Below are positions 23,967 to 33,099 of a stretch of DNA of 34,988 nucleotides, piece after piece. The stretch is from an uncultured Lachnospiraceae bacterium. GTDB taxonomy: Bacteria > Bacillota_A > Clostridia > Lachnospirales > Lachnospiraceae. The notes beneath the pieces were generated by a model. The model had not been told where the DNA came from, made no database searches, and saw nothing but the letters and a program-made list of their open reading frames with translations. The position numbers and the translations under genes are program-made. Position 1 is the stretch's first letter; each line of letters starts with the position of its first letter. The stretch covers positions 1 through 34,988 of the forward strand of contig CAJUMT010000012.1 of NCBI GenBank assembly GCA_910587495.1, given 5' to 3'.

Positions 23967-23983
23967 ATTAAATGGAGGAAAAC

Positions 23984-25060
23984 ATGTTTGACAGATTAGA
24001 AGACCTTGTGAGACGGTTTGAAGAGATTACCAGTGAACTGACAGAACCTTCTGTCGTAAACGATCAGAATCGTTTCAGGAAACTGATGAAGGAGCAGTCG
24101 GATTTACAGCCATTAGTGGACGCCTACACAGAATACAAGAACTGTCGGGAGACGGAAGAAGACAGCCTTTCCATGCTGGAGGAAGAATCAGATGAAGAGA
24201 TGCGGGAGATGCTAAAAGAAGAACTTTCAGAGTCTAGAAAACGCATTACGGAGTTAGAGCAGCATATGAAAGTTTTGCTTCTTCCCAAGGATCCCAACGA
24301 CGATAAAAACGTGATTGTTGAGATTCGCGCCGGAGCCGGTGGAGACGAGGCGGCTTTGTTTGCCGCAGAGATTTATCGGATGTATGCGCATTATGCGGAA
24401 TCCAGACGCTGGAAAGTGGAAGTCATGGAGACAGATGAGATCGGCATCGGGGGAATGAAAAGCATGACGTTTATGGTGACCGGCCAGGGCGCGTATTCCG
24501 TCATGAAATATGAATCCGGCGTACATCGAGTACAGCGGGTGCCGGAGACAGAATCCGGAGGCCGGATTCATACATCCACAATCACGGTAGCAGTAATGCC
24601 GGAGGCAGAAGAAGTAGATGTACAGATCGACGAAAAAGATATTCGCATAGATGTTATGAGAGCGTCCGGAAACGGCGGCCAGTGCGTAAATACCACTGAT
24701 TCTGCCGTACGTCTGACCCATTATCCTACAGGAATTGTAGTGTATAGCCAGACGGAGAAATCCCAGCTTCAGAATAAGGCAAAAGCGTTTGCTCTGCTTC
24801 GGGCAAAGCTGTATGATATTGAGTGCCAGAAAGCCCATGACGCGGAAGCGGAGGCCAGGAGAAGCCAGATAGGAACCGGGGACCGTTCGGAGAAGATTCG
24901 TACTTATAACTTCCCCCAGGGACGCGTAACGGACCATAGAATCGGATTGACCTTATATAAACTGGATAAGATTTTAAACGGAGACATTCAGGAAATTTTA
25001 GATGCCTGCATTGCGGCAGACCAGGCCCGGCGTTTAAGCAGGCTGGAAGAACAAGTGTAA
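23984..25060 (+). CDS. prfA: peptide chain release factor 1
   Basis: 358 residues from the ATG at 23984, placed after GGAGG; the in-frame ATG at 23972 lies within that ribosome-binding site region and is rejected. The stop-codon recognition motif is PET (187-189) in VQRVPETESGG, marking RF1 (UAA/UAG) rather than RF2. The peptidyl-hydrolysis motif GGQ is at 231-233 in SGNGGQCVNTT. Cys after GGQ instead of His is seen in many Clostridia. Confidence 0.97.
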   Translation: MFDRLEDLVRRFEEITSELTEPSVVNDQNRFRKLMKEQSDLQPLVDAYTEYKNCRETEEDSLSMLEEESDEEMREMLKEELSESRKRITELEQHMKVLLLPKDPNDDKNVIVEIRAGAGGDEAALFAAEIYRMYAHYAESRRWKVEVMETDEIGIGGMKSMTFMVTGQGAYSVMKYESGVHRVQRVPETESGGRIHTSTITVAVMPEAEEVDVQIDEKDIRIDVMRASGNGGQCVNTTDSAVRLTHYPTGIVVYSQTEKSQLQNKAKAFALLRAKLYDIECQKAHDAEAEARRSQIGTGDRSEKIRTYNFPQGRVTDHRIGLTLYKLDKILNGDIQEILDACIAADQARRLSRLEEQV

Positions 25061-25103
25061 AAGCATAAGAAGAGCATTTTTAAATAAAGTGAGGAAAGGA
25101 AAA

Positions 25104-26438
25104 ATGGGAAAGTATTTTGGAACCGACGGCTTCCGGGGGGAAGCCAATGTTAACCTGACAGTAGAACATGCTTATAAAGTGGGCCGTTTTCTGGGCTGGT
25201 ATTATGGCCGGGAACATAAAGCCCAGGTGGTGATCGGAAAAGATACCAGAAGATCCAGTTATATGTTTGAATATTCGCTGGTGGCGGGACTTACAGCCTC
25301 AGGAGCCGATGTTTATCTTTTACATGTGACCACGACACCCAGTGTGTCTTATGTGGTCCGCACGGAAGGCTTTGACTGCGGAATTATGATTTCTGCAAGC
25401 CATAATCCATTTTATGACAATGGGATCAAAGTGATAAACGGAACGGGTTCCAAGTTGGAAGCCTCTGTAGAAGAACAGATCGAGGCTTATATAGACGGCA
25501 GGATGCAGGAAATCCCTCTGGCGACCCGGGAGCAAATCGGACGTACTGTAGATTTTTCGGCTGGGAGAAATCGTTATATTGGTTATCTGATTTCCCTGCC
25601 TACCAGATCATTTAAGACCATGCGGGTAGGGCTGGACTGTTCCAACGGAAGCGCTTCTTCCATTGCTAAAAGTGTCTTTGACGCATTGGGAGCCAGGACT
25701 TATGTAATTCATAATGATCCCGATGGAACCAACATTAATGACGGATGTGGTTCTACCCATATAGAAGCTCTGCAGGCCTTTGTAAAAGAAAAAGGACTGG
25801 ACGTGGGGTTTGCCTATGACGGAGATGCGGATCGGTGTCTCGCAGTGGATGAACACGGAGATGTGGTGGACGGAGATCTGATTCTGTATGTATGTGGTAA
25901 ATATTTAAAAGAAATAGGACAGCTTAAGGATGATATGATTGTTACTACAGTTATGTCTAATATCGGTCTTTATAAAGCTTGTGACCGAATCGGTCTGAAA
26001 TATCAGAAAACACAGGTGGGAGATAAATATGTATTTGAAAATATGATGGAGAACGGCTACCGTTTGGGGGGCGAGCAGTCCGGACATATTATTTTCAGCA
26101 AACACGCAACCACAGGGGATGGGATATTGACTTCTCTAAAGATTATGGAAGTGCTTCTGGAAAAAAAGACCACCCTTGGAACGCTGGCATCAGAAGTAAC
26201 GATTTATCCGCAGCTTCTTAAGAACCTGCGGGTAACAGATAAAAAAGCCGTACTGGAACATCCGGATGTGATAAAAGCCATTCGTGAAGTGGAGGATGAA
26301 TTAAAAGACGACGGAAGAATTCTTGTACGGGAAAGCGGTACGGAACCGCTTCTTCGGGTCATGGTGGAGGCGACAACGCATGAACTGTGCGACCGATATG
26401 TGACGAAAGTAATTCAGGCGATGGAGCGCGTAATGTAA
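25104..26438 (+). CDS. glmM: phosphoglucosamine mutase
   Basis: 444 residues from the ATG at 25104, with AAAGGAA upstream; a GTG at 25089 would add five residues. It converts glucosamine-6-phosphate to glucosamine-1-phosphate for peptidoglycan precursors. The phospho-serine is Ser99 in MISASHNPFYDNGIK. Metal binding is through DGDADR, sugar binding through GGEQSGHIIF, and phosphate binding through RESGTEPLLRVM. The start GKYFGTDGFRGEAN is typical of GlmM. Confidence 0.95.
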   Translation: MGKYFGTDGFRGEANVNLTVEHAYKVGRFLGWYYGREHKAQVVIGKDTRRSSYMFEYSLVAGLTASGADVYLLHVTTTPSVSYVVRTEGFDCGIMISASHNPFYDNGIKVINGTGSKLEASVEEQIEAYIDGRMQEIPLATREQIGRTVDFSAGRNRYIGYLISLPTRSFKTMRVGLDCSNGSASSIAKSVFDALGARTYVIHNDPDGTNINDGCGSTHIEALQAFVKEKGLDVGFAYDGDADRCLAVDEHGDVVDGDLILYVCGKYLKEIGQLKDDMIVTTVMSNIGLYKACDRIGLKYQKTQVGDKYVFENMMENGYRLGGEQSGHIIFSKHATTGDGILTSLKIMEVLLEKKTTLGTLASEVTIYPQLLKNLRVTDKKAVLEHPDVIKAIREVEDELKDDGRILVRESGTEPLLRVMVEATTHELCDRYVTKVIQAMERVM

Positions 26439-26475
26439 GGCCTGAAAAAAGCAGAGAATACACAGGAGGGAATAT

Positions 26476-27393
26476 ATGAAAAAGACAACATTGGTAGTGA
26501 TGGCGGCAGGCATCGGAAGCCGCTTCGGAGGCGGGATTAAACAGTTGGAGCCTGTAGGGCCGTCCGGTGAACTGATTATAGATTATTCGGTTCATGATGC
26601 CATAGAAGCCGGTTTTAATAAAGTTGTGTTTATTATCCGAAAAGATCTGGAGGCAGATTTTAAAGAGGTCATCGGAAACCGGATAGAGAAGGTCGTGGAG
26701 ACGGGATATGCATTTCAGGAAATTGAAGATTTGCCGGAAGGATTTACGGTGCCGGAGGGGCGCGTCAAACCCTGGGGAACCGGGCAGGCGATTTTGTGTT
26801 GTGAAGAGCTGGTAAAAGAGCCTTTTGCCGTTATTAATGCGGACGATTATTATGGCAAAGAGGCCTTTGTAAAAGTACATGATTACCTGGCAGCAGATCA
26901 TGTCGGGGACAAACGCATGGAATTTTGTATGGCGGGGTTTTTGCTGGGGAATACTTTAAGTGAGAATGGCGGCGTGACCAGAGGGATTTGTAATGTAGAT
27001 GAAAAGAGACATCTGACCCGGGTGACGGAGACAAAGAATATTATAAAGACCAAAGACGGGGCAGCAGTCCAAAAAGAAGACGGTTCCTGCGAACCGGTGG
27101 CGGCAGACTGTCCGGTGTCCATGAATATGTGGGGATTTACTCCGGAAATTTTCTCCATATTAAAGGAAGGTTTCCCTGCTTTTTTAAAACATCTGGCAGA
27201 TGAGAAAAAAGGAGAATATTTACTTCCGACGATCGTGGATGAATTGATTCGCGAAGGAAAGGCCAATGTGACTGTGTTAGAATCCAGAGATAAATGGTTT
27301 GGCGTAACGTACAAGGAAGACAAACCGTCTGTGGTCCGTTCCTTTAAAGAACTGATTGCGGCAGGAGTATACAAAGAAAAACTGTTTGATTAA
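26476..27393 (+). CDS. sugar-phosphate/nucleoside nucleotidyltransferase family protein
   Basis: 305 residues. The N-terminal MAAGIGSRFGGGIKQLEPVGP (9-29) is the nucleotide-binding loop of NTP_transferase enzymes. VINADDYYG carries the metal-binding Asp residues. The C-terminal half has no recognised acyltransferase repeat, unlike GlmU. The enzyme should join an NTP to a phosphorylated small molecule, but the substrate is unknown. GGAGG precedes the ATG. It follows glmM closely, which may or may not mean a shared pathway. Confidence 0.85.
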   Translation: MKKTTLVVMAAGIGSRFGGGIKQLEPVGPSGELIIDYSVHDAIEAGFNKVVFIIRKDLEADFKEVIGNRIEKVVETGYAFQEIEDLPEGFTVPEGRVKPWGTGQAILCCEELVKEPFAVINADDYYGKEAFVKVHDYLAADHVGDKRMEFCMAGFLLGNTLSENGGVTRGICNVDEKRHLTRVTETKNIIKTKDGAAVQKEDGSCEPVAADCPVSMNMWGFTPEIFSILKEGFPAFLKHLADEKKGEYLLPTIVDELIREGKANVTVLESRDKWFGVTYKEDKPSVVRSFKELIAAGVYKEKLFD

Positions 27394-27416
27394 CTAACAA
27401 AAGGGAGTATGGACTT

Positions 27417-28322
27417 ATGGAAATTCCATTTAAAAAACCGGAACTTGAAGACCGTGAGACGATTCTTCGGCATTTGAAAGCCGGGTCCTACAAAGGCTGC
27501 GAGCGGACATTTGCCAATATCTATCTGTGGGCGAGATTTTATGATCTGGTTTGGGCTTTGGTGGAAGAGACGGTTGTATTCCGCAGCGTGTTCGGCGGTC
27601 AGTATTCTTACACTTATCCGGCTGGCGACGGCGACCATCGGGCAGCTGTCGAAAAGATTCTGAAAGAATGTGAAGAAAAAGGCCACCCGTTTGCTTTACA
27701 TGGCGTGAGCCAAAAAGAATATGATGAGCTGGAACGGTATTTTCCGGGCAGATTTCAGGTGGAATGGCCCAGAGATGTGGAAGATTACGTCTACGAGACA
27801 GAAAAACTGATCCATCTGTCGGGGAAAAAATATCATGGGAAAAAGAACCATATTAACCAATTTAAGGCGGCCTGCCCGGACTGGAGTTATGAGTCCATAT
27901 CAGATGAGAACGTGGAAGAGTGTTTTCAGATGGCATTGCGTTGGAGAGAACTAAACGGCTGTGAAGGAGATCCTGAGAAAAATAAAGAGATGTGTGTGGC
28001 TTTAAATTCGCTCAGGCTCTTTAAAGAACTGGAACTTAAAGGAGGGCTTCTGCGCGCAGACGGAGAAGTGGTTGCTTTTACGCTGGGAGAGCCGGTAAGT
28101 GAAGATACGTTTGTGGTGCATATAGAAAAGGCTTATGCGGATGTCAGGGGCGCGTATCCTTTGATCAACCAGCAATTTCTGGAACACGAAGTGGCAGATT
28201 ATACTTATGTAAACAGGGAAGACGATACCGGAGACGAAGGCCTTCGCAAGGCAAAACTGTCTTATCACCCTGTTTTTATGGTGGAGAAGGGCGCGGTGAC
28301 ATTAAAAGGAGACATAAGATGA
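27417..28322 (+). CDS. DUF2156 (GNAT-like, LPG synthase C-terminal domain) protein
   Basis: 301 residues with no membrane segment. The region HLSGKKYHGKKNHINQFKAA (about 132-151) and the downstream GGLLRADGEVVAFTLGEPV match the DUF2156 fold, which resembles paired GNAT domains and is related to the catalytic half of lysyl-phosphatidylglycerol synthases. Standalone versions probably transfer an aminoacyl or acyl group; the substrate is unknown. Its stop overlaps the hisC-like start (ATGA), so the two are coupled. Confidence 0.88.
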   Translation: MEIPFKKPELEDRETILRHLKAGSYKGCERTFANIYLWARFYDLVWALVEETVVFRSVFGGQYSYTYPAGDGDHRAAVEKILKECEEKGHPFALHGVSQKEYDELERYFPGRFQVEWPRDVEDYVYETEKLIHLSGKKYHGKKNHINQFKAACPDWSYESISDENVEECFQMALRWRELNGCEGDPEKNKEMCVALNSLRLFKELELKGGLLRADGEVVAFTLGEPVSEDTFVVHIEKAYADVRGAYPLINQQFLEHEVADYTYVNREDDTGDEGLRKAKLSYHPVFMVEKGAVTLKGDIR

Positions 28323-29377
28323 AGACATGGGAACAGAACGTCCGGAAAGTGACCCCCTATGTACCTGGGGAGCAACCAAATAAACCGGATATGATCAAGT
28401 TAAATACCAATGAAAATCCGTATCCTCCTGCGCCCGGCGTGCGCCGGGCCATGGAGGAGTTCGATATGGACTGCTTAAGACTTTATCCCGATCCCGGCGC
28501 GTCTGCTTTAACAGAGTCGCTGGCAGAATACTACCAGGTAAAACCAGAACAAATCTTTGTGGGCGTAGGTTCAGATGATGTGCTGGCTATGGCTTTTATG
28601 ACTTTTTTTAATTCGGACCGACCGATTTTGTTTCCGGATATTACATATTCTTTTTATCCGGTGTGGGCAGAGGCTTTTCGTATTCGCTATAAAACGCTGC
28701 CTTTGGATGAAAAGTTTCGGATGATAACAGATGATTATTTGCAGGATAACGGCGGAATCATATTTCCTAATCCCAATGCGCCCACCGGACTGGCCATAGG
28801 ACTTTCAGAAATAGAAAAGATCCTTCGGAATAATAAGGACAGTGTGGTCATTGTGGACGAGGCGTATGTGGATTTTGGCGCGGAGTCGGCGGTCGGCCTG
28901 ACAGATACATATGATAATCTTCTGGTGGTGCAGACTTTTTCAAAATCCCGTTCTATGGCAGGTATGCGGATCGGTTTTGCCCTGGGCAGCCCGGCATTGA
29001 TTAAATACCTGAATGATTTTAAGCACTCTTTTAACTCTTACACCATGAACCAAACTTCTTTAAGATATGGGGTGGAAGCCGTGCGGGATCAGGATTATTT
29101 TAAAGAGACTGTGGGGCGGATTGTGCAGACAAGAGAACATGCAAAGGATGTGCTGGGAAAGATGGGATTTACTTTTCCTGATTCAAAGGCCAATTTTTTG
29201 TTTATTACGCATCCTGCTTTTGAGGCGAAAGAGCTTTTCGAAGCGCTGCGGGAAAAAGAGATCTATGTGCGGTATTTTCAGTCGCCGAAGATTAACAAGT
29301 ATCTGCGTGTGACCATCGGTACGGACGAACAGATGGAAGCTCTTTATACGTTCCTGCAGGAATATATGAAGAAATAA
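28319..29377 (+). CDS. hisC: histidinol-phosphate aminotransferase-like enzyme
   Basis: 352 residues, a fold-type I PLP aminotransferase. The PLP lysine is Lys209 in QTFSKSRSMAGMRIG. LNTNENPYPPAP (28-39), NPNAPTGLAI and IVDEAYVDF are HisC-class motifs. The standard role is the glutamate-dependent transamination in histidine synthesis. No other his gene is nearby, and it is coupled to a DUF2156 gene, so a different imidazole or phosphonate substrate is possible. AAAGGAGA precedes the ATG. Confidence 0.88.
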   Translation: MKTWEQNVRKVTPYVPGEQPNKPDMIKLNTNENPYPPAPGVRRAMEEFDMDCLRLYPDPGASALTESLAEYYQVKPEQIFVGVGSDDVLAMAFMTFFNSDRPILFPDITYSFYPVWAEAFRIRYKTLPLDEKFRMITDDYLQDNGGIIFPNPNAPTGLAIGLSEIEKILRNNKDSVVIVDEAYVDFGAESAVGLTDTYDNLLVVQTFSKSRSMAGMRIGFALGSPALIKYLNDFKHSFNSYTMNQTSLRYGVEAVRDQDYFKETVGRIVQTREHAKDVLGKMGFTFPDSKANFLFITHPAFEAKELFEALREKEIYVRYFQSPKINKYLRVTIGTDEQMEALYTFLQEYMKK

Positions 29378-29394
29378 AAGAAAGGAAAAAATTT

Positions 29395-29895
29395 ATGGAC
29401 GGTCTTTTAAACTGGTTTATGGAGGCGTTAAACGGAAAAGTATCTAAAGAGGCTATTGTATTTATTATCTCTATGATACCGATCCTGGAGCTTCGCGGCG
29501 GACTTGTTGCGGCGTCTCTTATGAACATTGACATTGTAAGGGCCATCTGGTATTGCGTGATTGGAAATATCATTCCAGTGCCTTTTATTCTGCTTTTGAT
29601 CACGCCGATCTTCAATTGGCTGAAACGGACGGAGCTTTTCCGACCGATGGTGGAAAAGCTGGAGAATCGTGCGCTGGGGAAAAGCGAGCAGATTGAGAAA
29701 TATCAGTTCTGGGGGCTTGTGCTGTTCGTAGGCATTCCGCTTCCGGGTACCGGTGCATGGACAGGGTCTTTGGTGGCGTCCCTTTTGGGAATCAAGTTTA
29801 AAAAAGCGTTTCCTGCCGTGCTGCTCGGAATCGTAATGGCAACCGTGATTATGTCTATTGCCAGCTACGGTCTTTTGGGCGCTTTGCTCCGTTAA
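29395..29895 (+). CDS. COG2426 small multidrug-export family membrane protein
   Basis: 166 residues with about four to five membrane helices. The conserved MIPILELRGGLVAASL (24-39) and VGIPLPGTGAWTGSLVAS (near 117-134) are the paired half-motifs of this family (PF06695), reminiscent of the DedA/VTT re-entrant loops. The export label is historical and the real substrate is not known; relation to DedA suggests lipid or undecaprenyl handling. AAAGGA precedes the ATG. Confidence 0.88.
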   Translation: MDGLLNWFMEALNGKVSKEAIVFIISMIPILELRGGLVAASLMNIDIVRAIWYCVIGNIIPVPFILLLITPIFNWLKRTELFRPMVEKLENRALGKSEQIEKYQFWGLVLFVGIPLPGTGAWTGSLVASLLGIKFKKAFPAVLLGIVMATVIMSIASYGLLGALLR

Positions 29896-29922
29896 ACCAT
29901 ATTGGGTGCAGAGGTGTTTCTT

Positions 29923-30822
29923 ATGGAAGAAGCAAAGAAAATGTATTTTATCTACAATCCCCATTCGGGCCGAGGGCAGCTGCGTACGAAACTGTTTAAT
30001 GTCCTTCAGATATTTTCCGATGCCGGCTATGAATTGACTGTGCATCCCACACGGGAGAGGAAAGACGCTACCTGGAGGATTGCGAATCTTCCGGATGGTT
30101 ACGACCTGGTTGTCTGCAGTGGCGGCGACGGGACAATGGACGAGGTGGTGGAGGGGATGATGCAGCGTAACCGGAAGATTCCCATTGGTTATATTCCGTC
30201 CGGCACGATTAATGATTTTGCCAGAAGTTTAAAAATTCCAAGGAATATGGAGAACGCCGCCCGAATTGCTGTGGAGGGGACGGAATTTCCTTTTGACATA
30301 GGTACTTTTAATGAGGAACATTTTGTTTACATTGCGGCTTTTGGTATATTTACGGATGTGGCTTATTCCACAAGACAGGATATAAAAAATGTCCTGGGAC
30401 ATATGGCATATTTGCTGGAGGGCGTTAAACGGTTGACGAATATTCCTTCTTACCATATAAAGCTGCGTAGCCGGGAGCTTGAGGCGGAAGGGGACTTTAT
30501 CTTCGGTATGGTGACGAACTCCCGCTCTGTGGGCGGTTTTAAAAGTATTATAGGAAGAAAAGTGCAGTTTGATGATGGCGTGTTCGAAGCTACTTTTATC
30601 AGAATGCCTAAAAACCCGGCGGAATTACAAGAGATTTTGGCGGCAATTCTTTTAAAAGAGATCAATTCCCAGTATATGTATTCCTTCCGTACTTGTGAAC
30701 TGATTGTGGAGGCGGATCATCCTGTCCCTTGGACGCTGGACGGAGAGTATGGTGGAGAATGCGTTTCAGCCCTGATTTGTAACCATCAGAAGGCTTTGAC
30801 GATTAAAATACCTAATCTGTGA
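29923..30822 (+). CDS. diacylglycerol/lipid kinase, YegS/DagK family
   Basis: 299 residues from the ATG at 29923, preceded by AGAGGTG; a TTG at 29902 is less likely. Motifs: NPHSGRG (12-18), the ATP-binding GGDGT (67-71) and PSGTINDFAR (92-101). The C-terminal beta-sandwich includes WTLDGEYGGE. Members phosphorylate diacylglycerol or similar lipids at the membrane surface. The preceding gene is a DedA-like membrane protein, which fits lipid metabolism; that is inference. Confidence 0.92.
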   Translation: MEEAKKMYFIYNPHSGRGQLRTKLFNVLQIFSDAGYELTVHPTRERKDATWRIANLPDGYDLVVCSGGDGTMDEVVEGMMQRNRKIPIGYIPSGTINDFARSLKIPRNMENAARIAVEGTEFPFDIGTFNEEHFVYIAAFGIFTDVAYSTRQDIKNVLGHMAYLLEGVKRLTNIPSYHIKLRSRELEAEGDFIFGMVTNSRSVGGFKSIIGRKVQFDDGVFEATFIRMPKNPAELQEILAAILLKEINSQYMYSFRTCELIVEADHPVPWTLDGEYGGECVSALICNHQKALTIKIPNL

Positions 30823-30833
30823 TAAAACAAGCC

Positions 30834-30862
30834 TTGAAAACAAGTCGGGGCTTTGCTATACT
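30834..30862 (+). promoter_or_regulatory. promoter of rpiB
   Basis: TTGAAA (30834-30839) and TATACT (30857-30862), 17-base spacer. It overlaps a weak AAGCC...GGCTT hairpin after the lipid kinase gene. Confidence 0.65.
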
Positions 30863-30921
30863 GTTTTCAGATACAGTGGCATTGTGAGTGGCTGTAGTAG
30901 AACTATAATAGGAGGCTTAGT

Positions 30922-31374
30922 ATGAAAATAGGATTTGGCTGTGATCATACAGCGATTGATTTGAAAAAAGAAATGATGGAGTATATGGGGGCGAAAGGAT
31001 ATGAGTGCGTGGATTACGGCGCCTATGACGCGGCGGTGCGCATTGATTATCCGGATCAGGCGCAGAAAGTGGCAGAAGCTATTAAAGCAGGTGAAGTCGA
31101 AAAAGGCGTGCTGATCTGCGGCACCGGCATTGGTATGTCTTTGGCAGCTAATAAGGTTCCGGGTATTCGGGCAGCCGTATGCAGTGAGCCTTATTCGGCT
31201 ATGATGACGGCAAAGCATAATGCCTCTCAGGTCATCTGTATGGGAGCCAGAGTAGTGGGGAACGAGATGGCGAAGATGATTCTGGACGCTTTCTTTGATA
31301 CGGAATTTGAGGGCGGAAGACACGCGGAACGCGTGCAGAAGATCTGCGATATAGAAGTCAAATACAATAAATAA
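30922..31374 (+). CDS. rpiB: ribose-5-phosphate isomerase B
   Basis: 150 residues. It interconverts ribose-5-phosphate and ribulose-5-phosphate in the pentose phosphate pathway. The catalytic Cys66 lies in LICGTGIGMSLAANK. GCDHTA at 6-11 and the anion-hole glycines after Cys66 match RpiB rather than the LacA/LacB pair. GGAGG precedes the ATG. The gene is monocistronic, with its own promoter and terminator. Confidence 0.95.
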   Translation: MKIGFGCDHTAIDLKKEMMEYMGAKGYECVDYGAYDAAVRIDYPDQAQKVAEAIKAGEVEKGVLICGTGIGMSLAANKVPGIRAAVCSEPYSAMMTAKHNASQVICMGARVVGNEMAKMILDAFFDTEFEGGRHAERVQKICDIEVKYNK

Positions 31375-31379
31375 AAATC

Positions 31380-31405
31380 GGGATGCGTACAGGCGCATCC
31401 CTTTT
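31380..31405. terminator. terminator after rpiB, possibly bidirectional
   Basis: GGGATGCG (31380-31387) pairs with CGCATCCC (31394-31401), followed by TTTT. In the minus direction a T-rich stretch also follows, so it may stop the pilus operon too. Confidence 0.85.
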
Positions 31406-31414
31406 ATATGCGCA

Positions 31415-31455
31415 GGGGTGCATAAGAAAATTTGCTGTTTCGCAATATGCACCCC
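31415..31455. repeat. inverted repeat with inner hairpin downstream of pilT
   Basis: GGGGTGCATA (31415-31424) and TATGCACCCC (31446-31455) pair perfectly. The loop contains TTGC-TGTTTC-GCAA. It sits about 50 bases after the pilT stop and could end that operon or stabilise its 3' end. Confidence 0.6.
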
Positions 31456-31503
31456 GTGGCGGCGAGTAGGAGAAGACGGTTCTTCCCTGTTCGATATATA
31501 TTA

Positions 31504-32577
31504 TTACTGTATTTTTTTCTCCAGCATACTTGGGTTGGTTGCATAAGTAAGAGCAGTTTCCCGGGTGATACGCCCGTCTTTAAAAAGCTTTGCCAGGCTA
31601 TTATCCATGGACATCATTTTGTCGTTGGCATAAGAGTACAATACTCCGTCAATCTGAGGCCTTGTATTTTCGTCCCGGATCATGCTGCGGATAGAGGAAC
31701 TTATGGTCATGATTTCAAAAGCAGGAATCAGCTTGCCGTCTATATCCGGAACGAGCTGCTGAGACACGACCGCTTTTAATACCATAGAAAGCTGTACGGC
31801 AATTTGGTGCTGCTGACTGGGAGGAAACACGTCGATGATACGGTCAATGGTGTTGGCGCAGCCAAGGGTATGCAGGGTAGAGAGGATCAGATGTCCGGTT
31901 TCGGCGGCCGTCATGGCCACCTGGATGGTTTCATAGTCACGCATTTCTCCCAACAGAATTACATCCGGACTTTGCCTTAAAGCGGCCCGGAGAGCGGTTA
32001 CATAATTTTCTGTATCTACATTGACTTCCCTCTGGCTTACAATACTCTGGTTGTGGCGGTGTAAGTATTCCAGGGGATCTTCCAGTGTAATGATATGCTT
32101 CTTTAAATTCTGGTTTATATGATCAATCATACAGGCAAGAGTCGTTGATTTTCCACTTCCGGCAGGGCCGGTTACCAGTACCATACCGTTGGAAAAATGA
32201 TCCAGATCTATAATGTTGTCCGGAATGCCCAAGTCAGAAGGTTTTGGAAGCGAGAATGTGATGATGCGCACCACCGCCGACAAAGTTCCTCTTTGTTTAT
32301 AAGCGCTCACACGAAACCGGGATAATCCGGGAATAGCGAAAGAAAAGTCGTCGTCTCCTGTTTCGCGCAGCTTTTCCATAGAACGGTTGCCGGAAAGTCT
32401 GTAAAATTCAGTAATGATTTCTTCTGTATCCTGTGGAAGGAGCTTCTTATCACTGTCTTGAACCATTGTATTATTAATGCGCATGGAAGCGGGAAGCCCA
32501 ACTACGATAAATACGTCTGATGCTTTCTGTTCGATGGCTCTTTGCAGAAATTCCGTCGTGTTTAAAAATGTACTCAT
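31504..32577 (-). CDS. pilT: type IV pilus retraction ATPase PilT
   Basis: 357 residues from the ATG at 32577, which follows GGGAGG by ten bases; a longer frame from 32595 contains that ribosome-binding site and is rejected. Motifs: Walker A GPAGSGKS (137-144), Asp box ITLEDPLEY (163-171), Walker B ILLGEMRD (207-214), His box TGHLILSTLHT (227-237). SSIRSMIRDE is a divergent form of the PilT C-terminal AIRNLIRE motif. PilT depolymerises pili, driving twitching and DNA uptake. It is the last gene of the operon. True PilT argues for retractile type IV pili rather than a simple secretion pseudopilus. Confidence 0.95.
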   Translation of the reverse strand: MSTFLNTTEFLQRAIEQKASDVFIVVGLPASMRINNTMVQDSDKKLLPQDTEEIITEFYRLSGNRSMEKLRETGDDDFSFAIPGLSRFRVSAYKQRGTLSAVVRIITFSLPKPSDLGIPDNIIDLDHFSNGMVLVTGPAGSGKSTTLACMIDHINQNLKKHIITLEDPLEYLHRHNQSIVSQREVNVDTENYVTALRAALRQSPDVILLGEMRDYETIQVAMTAAETGHLILSTLHTLGCANTIDRIIDVFPPSQQHQIAVQLSMVLKAVVSQQLVPDIDGKLIPAFEIMTISSSIRSMIRDENTRPQIDGVLYSYANDKMMSMDNSLAKLFKDGRITRETALTYATNPSMLEKKIQ

Positions 32578-32601
32578 ATGATTTAATCCTCCCATTCTGT
32601 T

Positions 32602-33084
32602 TTATAAGGTTAAAAGATTCAGGCTGTCATCCCCGTTCCATAGAGAGGATGGTACTTCCTGCCAAGTGGTGATTTTGTAAAAGCCATCTTTAAGTTCAGA
32701 CGGCTCGTTTAAAGACAGACAGACTCGTAGAAGCTGCGAATCGCTGATGGGTACTTCGTAAGAAACTGCGTGCTTGTCGGCGCCAAAATTCAGCGTAAAA
32801 GTACCCATACTTGTAAGCTGTTCTTCGATGACCTCATAATATATATCTGGAGACGAGCTGTAGGCGGCGTGGAGCAGCCGGTCGATTTCCCGAAGCGTCT
32901 GCGTAGCTGCACTGGAGGCCTGATAATATTCCTGGTTATGTTCTGCAATCTTCAGGCTGTACTGGTATTCACTGATGGAAGCAGATAAAGATAAAGTGGC
33001 AAACACAGCCAGGCACAGCACGATAAAAGTCATAAGCAGTGAAACAGAGCCTATATTTGTGATCGGAGAGTATCGTCTGTTCAT
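32602..33084 (-). CDS. pilus-associated membrane protein, PilX/GspK-like
   Basis: 160 residues. The N-terminus MNRRYSPITNIGSVSLLMTF shows a short basic leader, Gly12 and then one long hydrophobic helix (about 13-36), the layout of a prepilin. Position +5 after Gly12 is Leu, not Glu, as in GspK/PilX-type minor pilins. The helix is followed by a coiled stretch (SEYQYSLKIAEHNQEYYQAS). The operon context supports a minor pilin role. Cleavage after Gly12 is inferred. No closer family is recognised. Confidence 0.7.
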   Translation of the reverse strand: MNRRYSPITNIGSVSLLMTFIVLCLAVFATLSLSASISEYQYSLKIAEHNQEYYQASSAATQTLREIDRLLHAAYSSSPDIYYEVIEEQLTSMGTFTLNFGADKHAVSYEVPISDSQLLRVCLSLNEPSELKDGFYKITTWQEVPSSLWNGDDSLNLLTL

Positions 33085-33099
33085 AAAAGAGGCACCTTT

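Noticed and set aside
24254..24937. 227-codon minus-strand open frame opposite prfA
   Set aside because: It lies wholly within prfA, which has all its motifs; the antisense reading is Cys/His-rich and has no ribosome-binding site.
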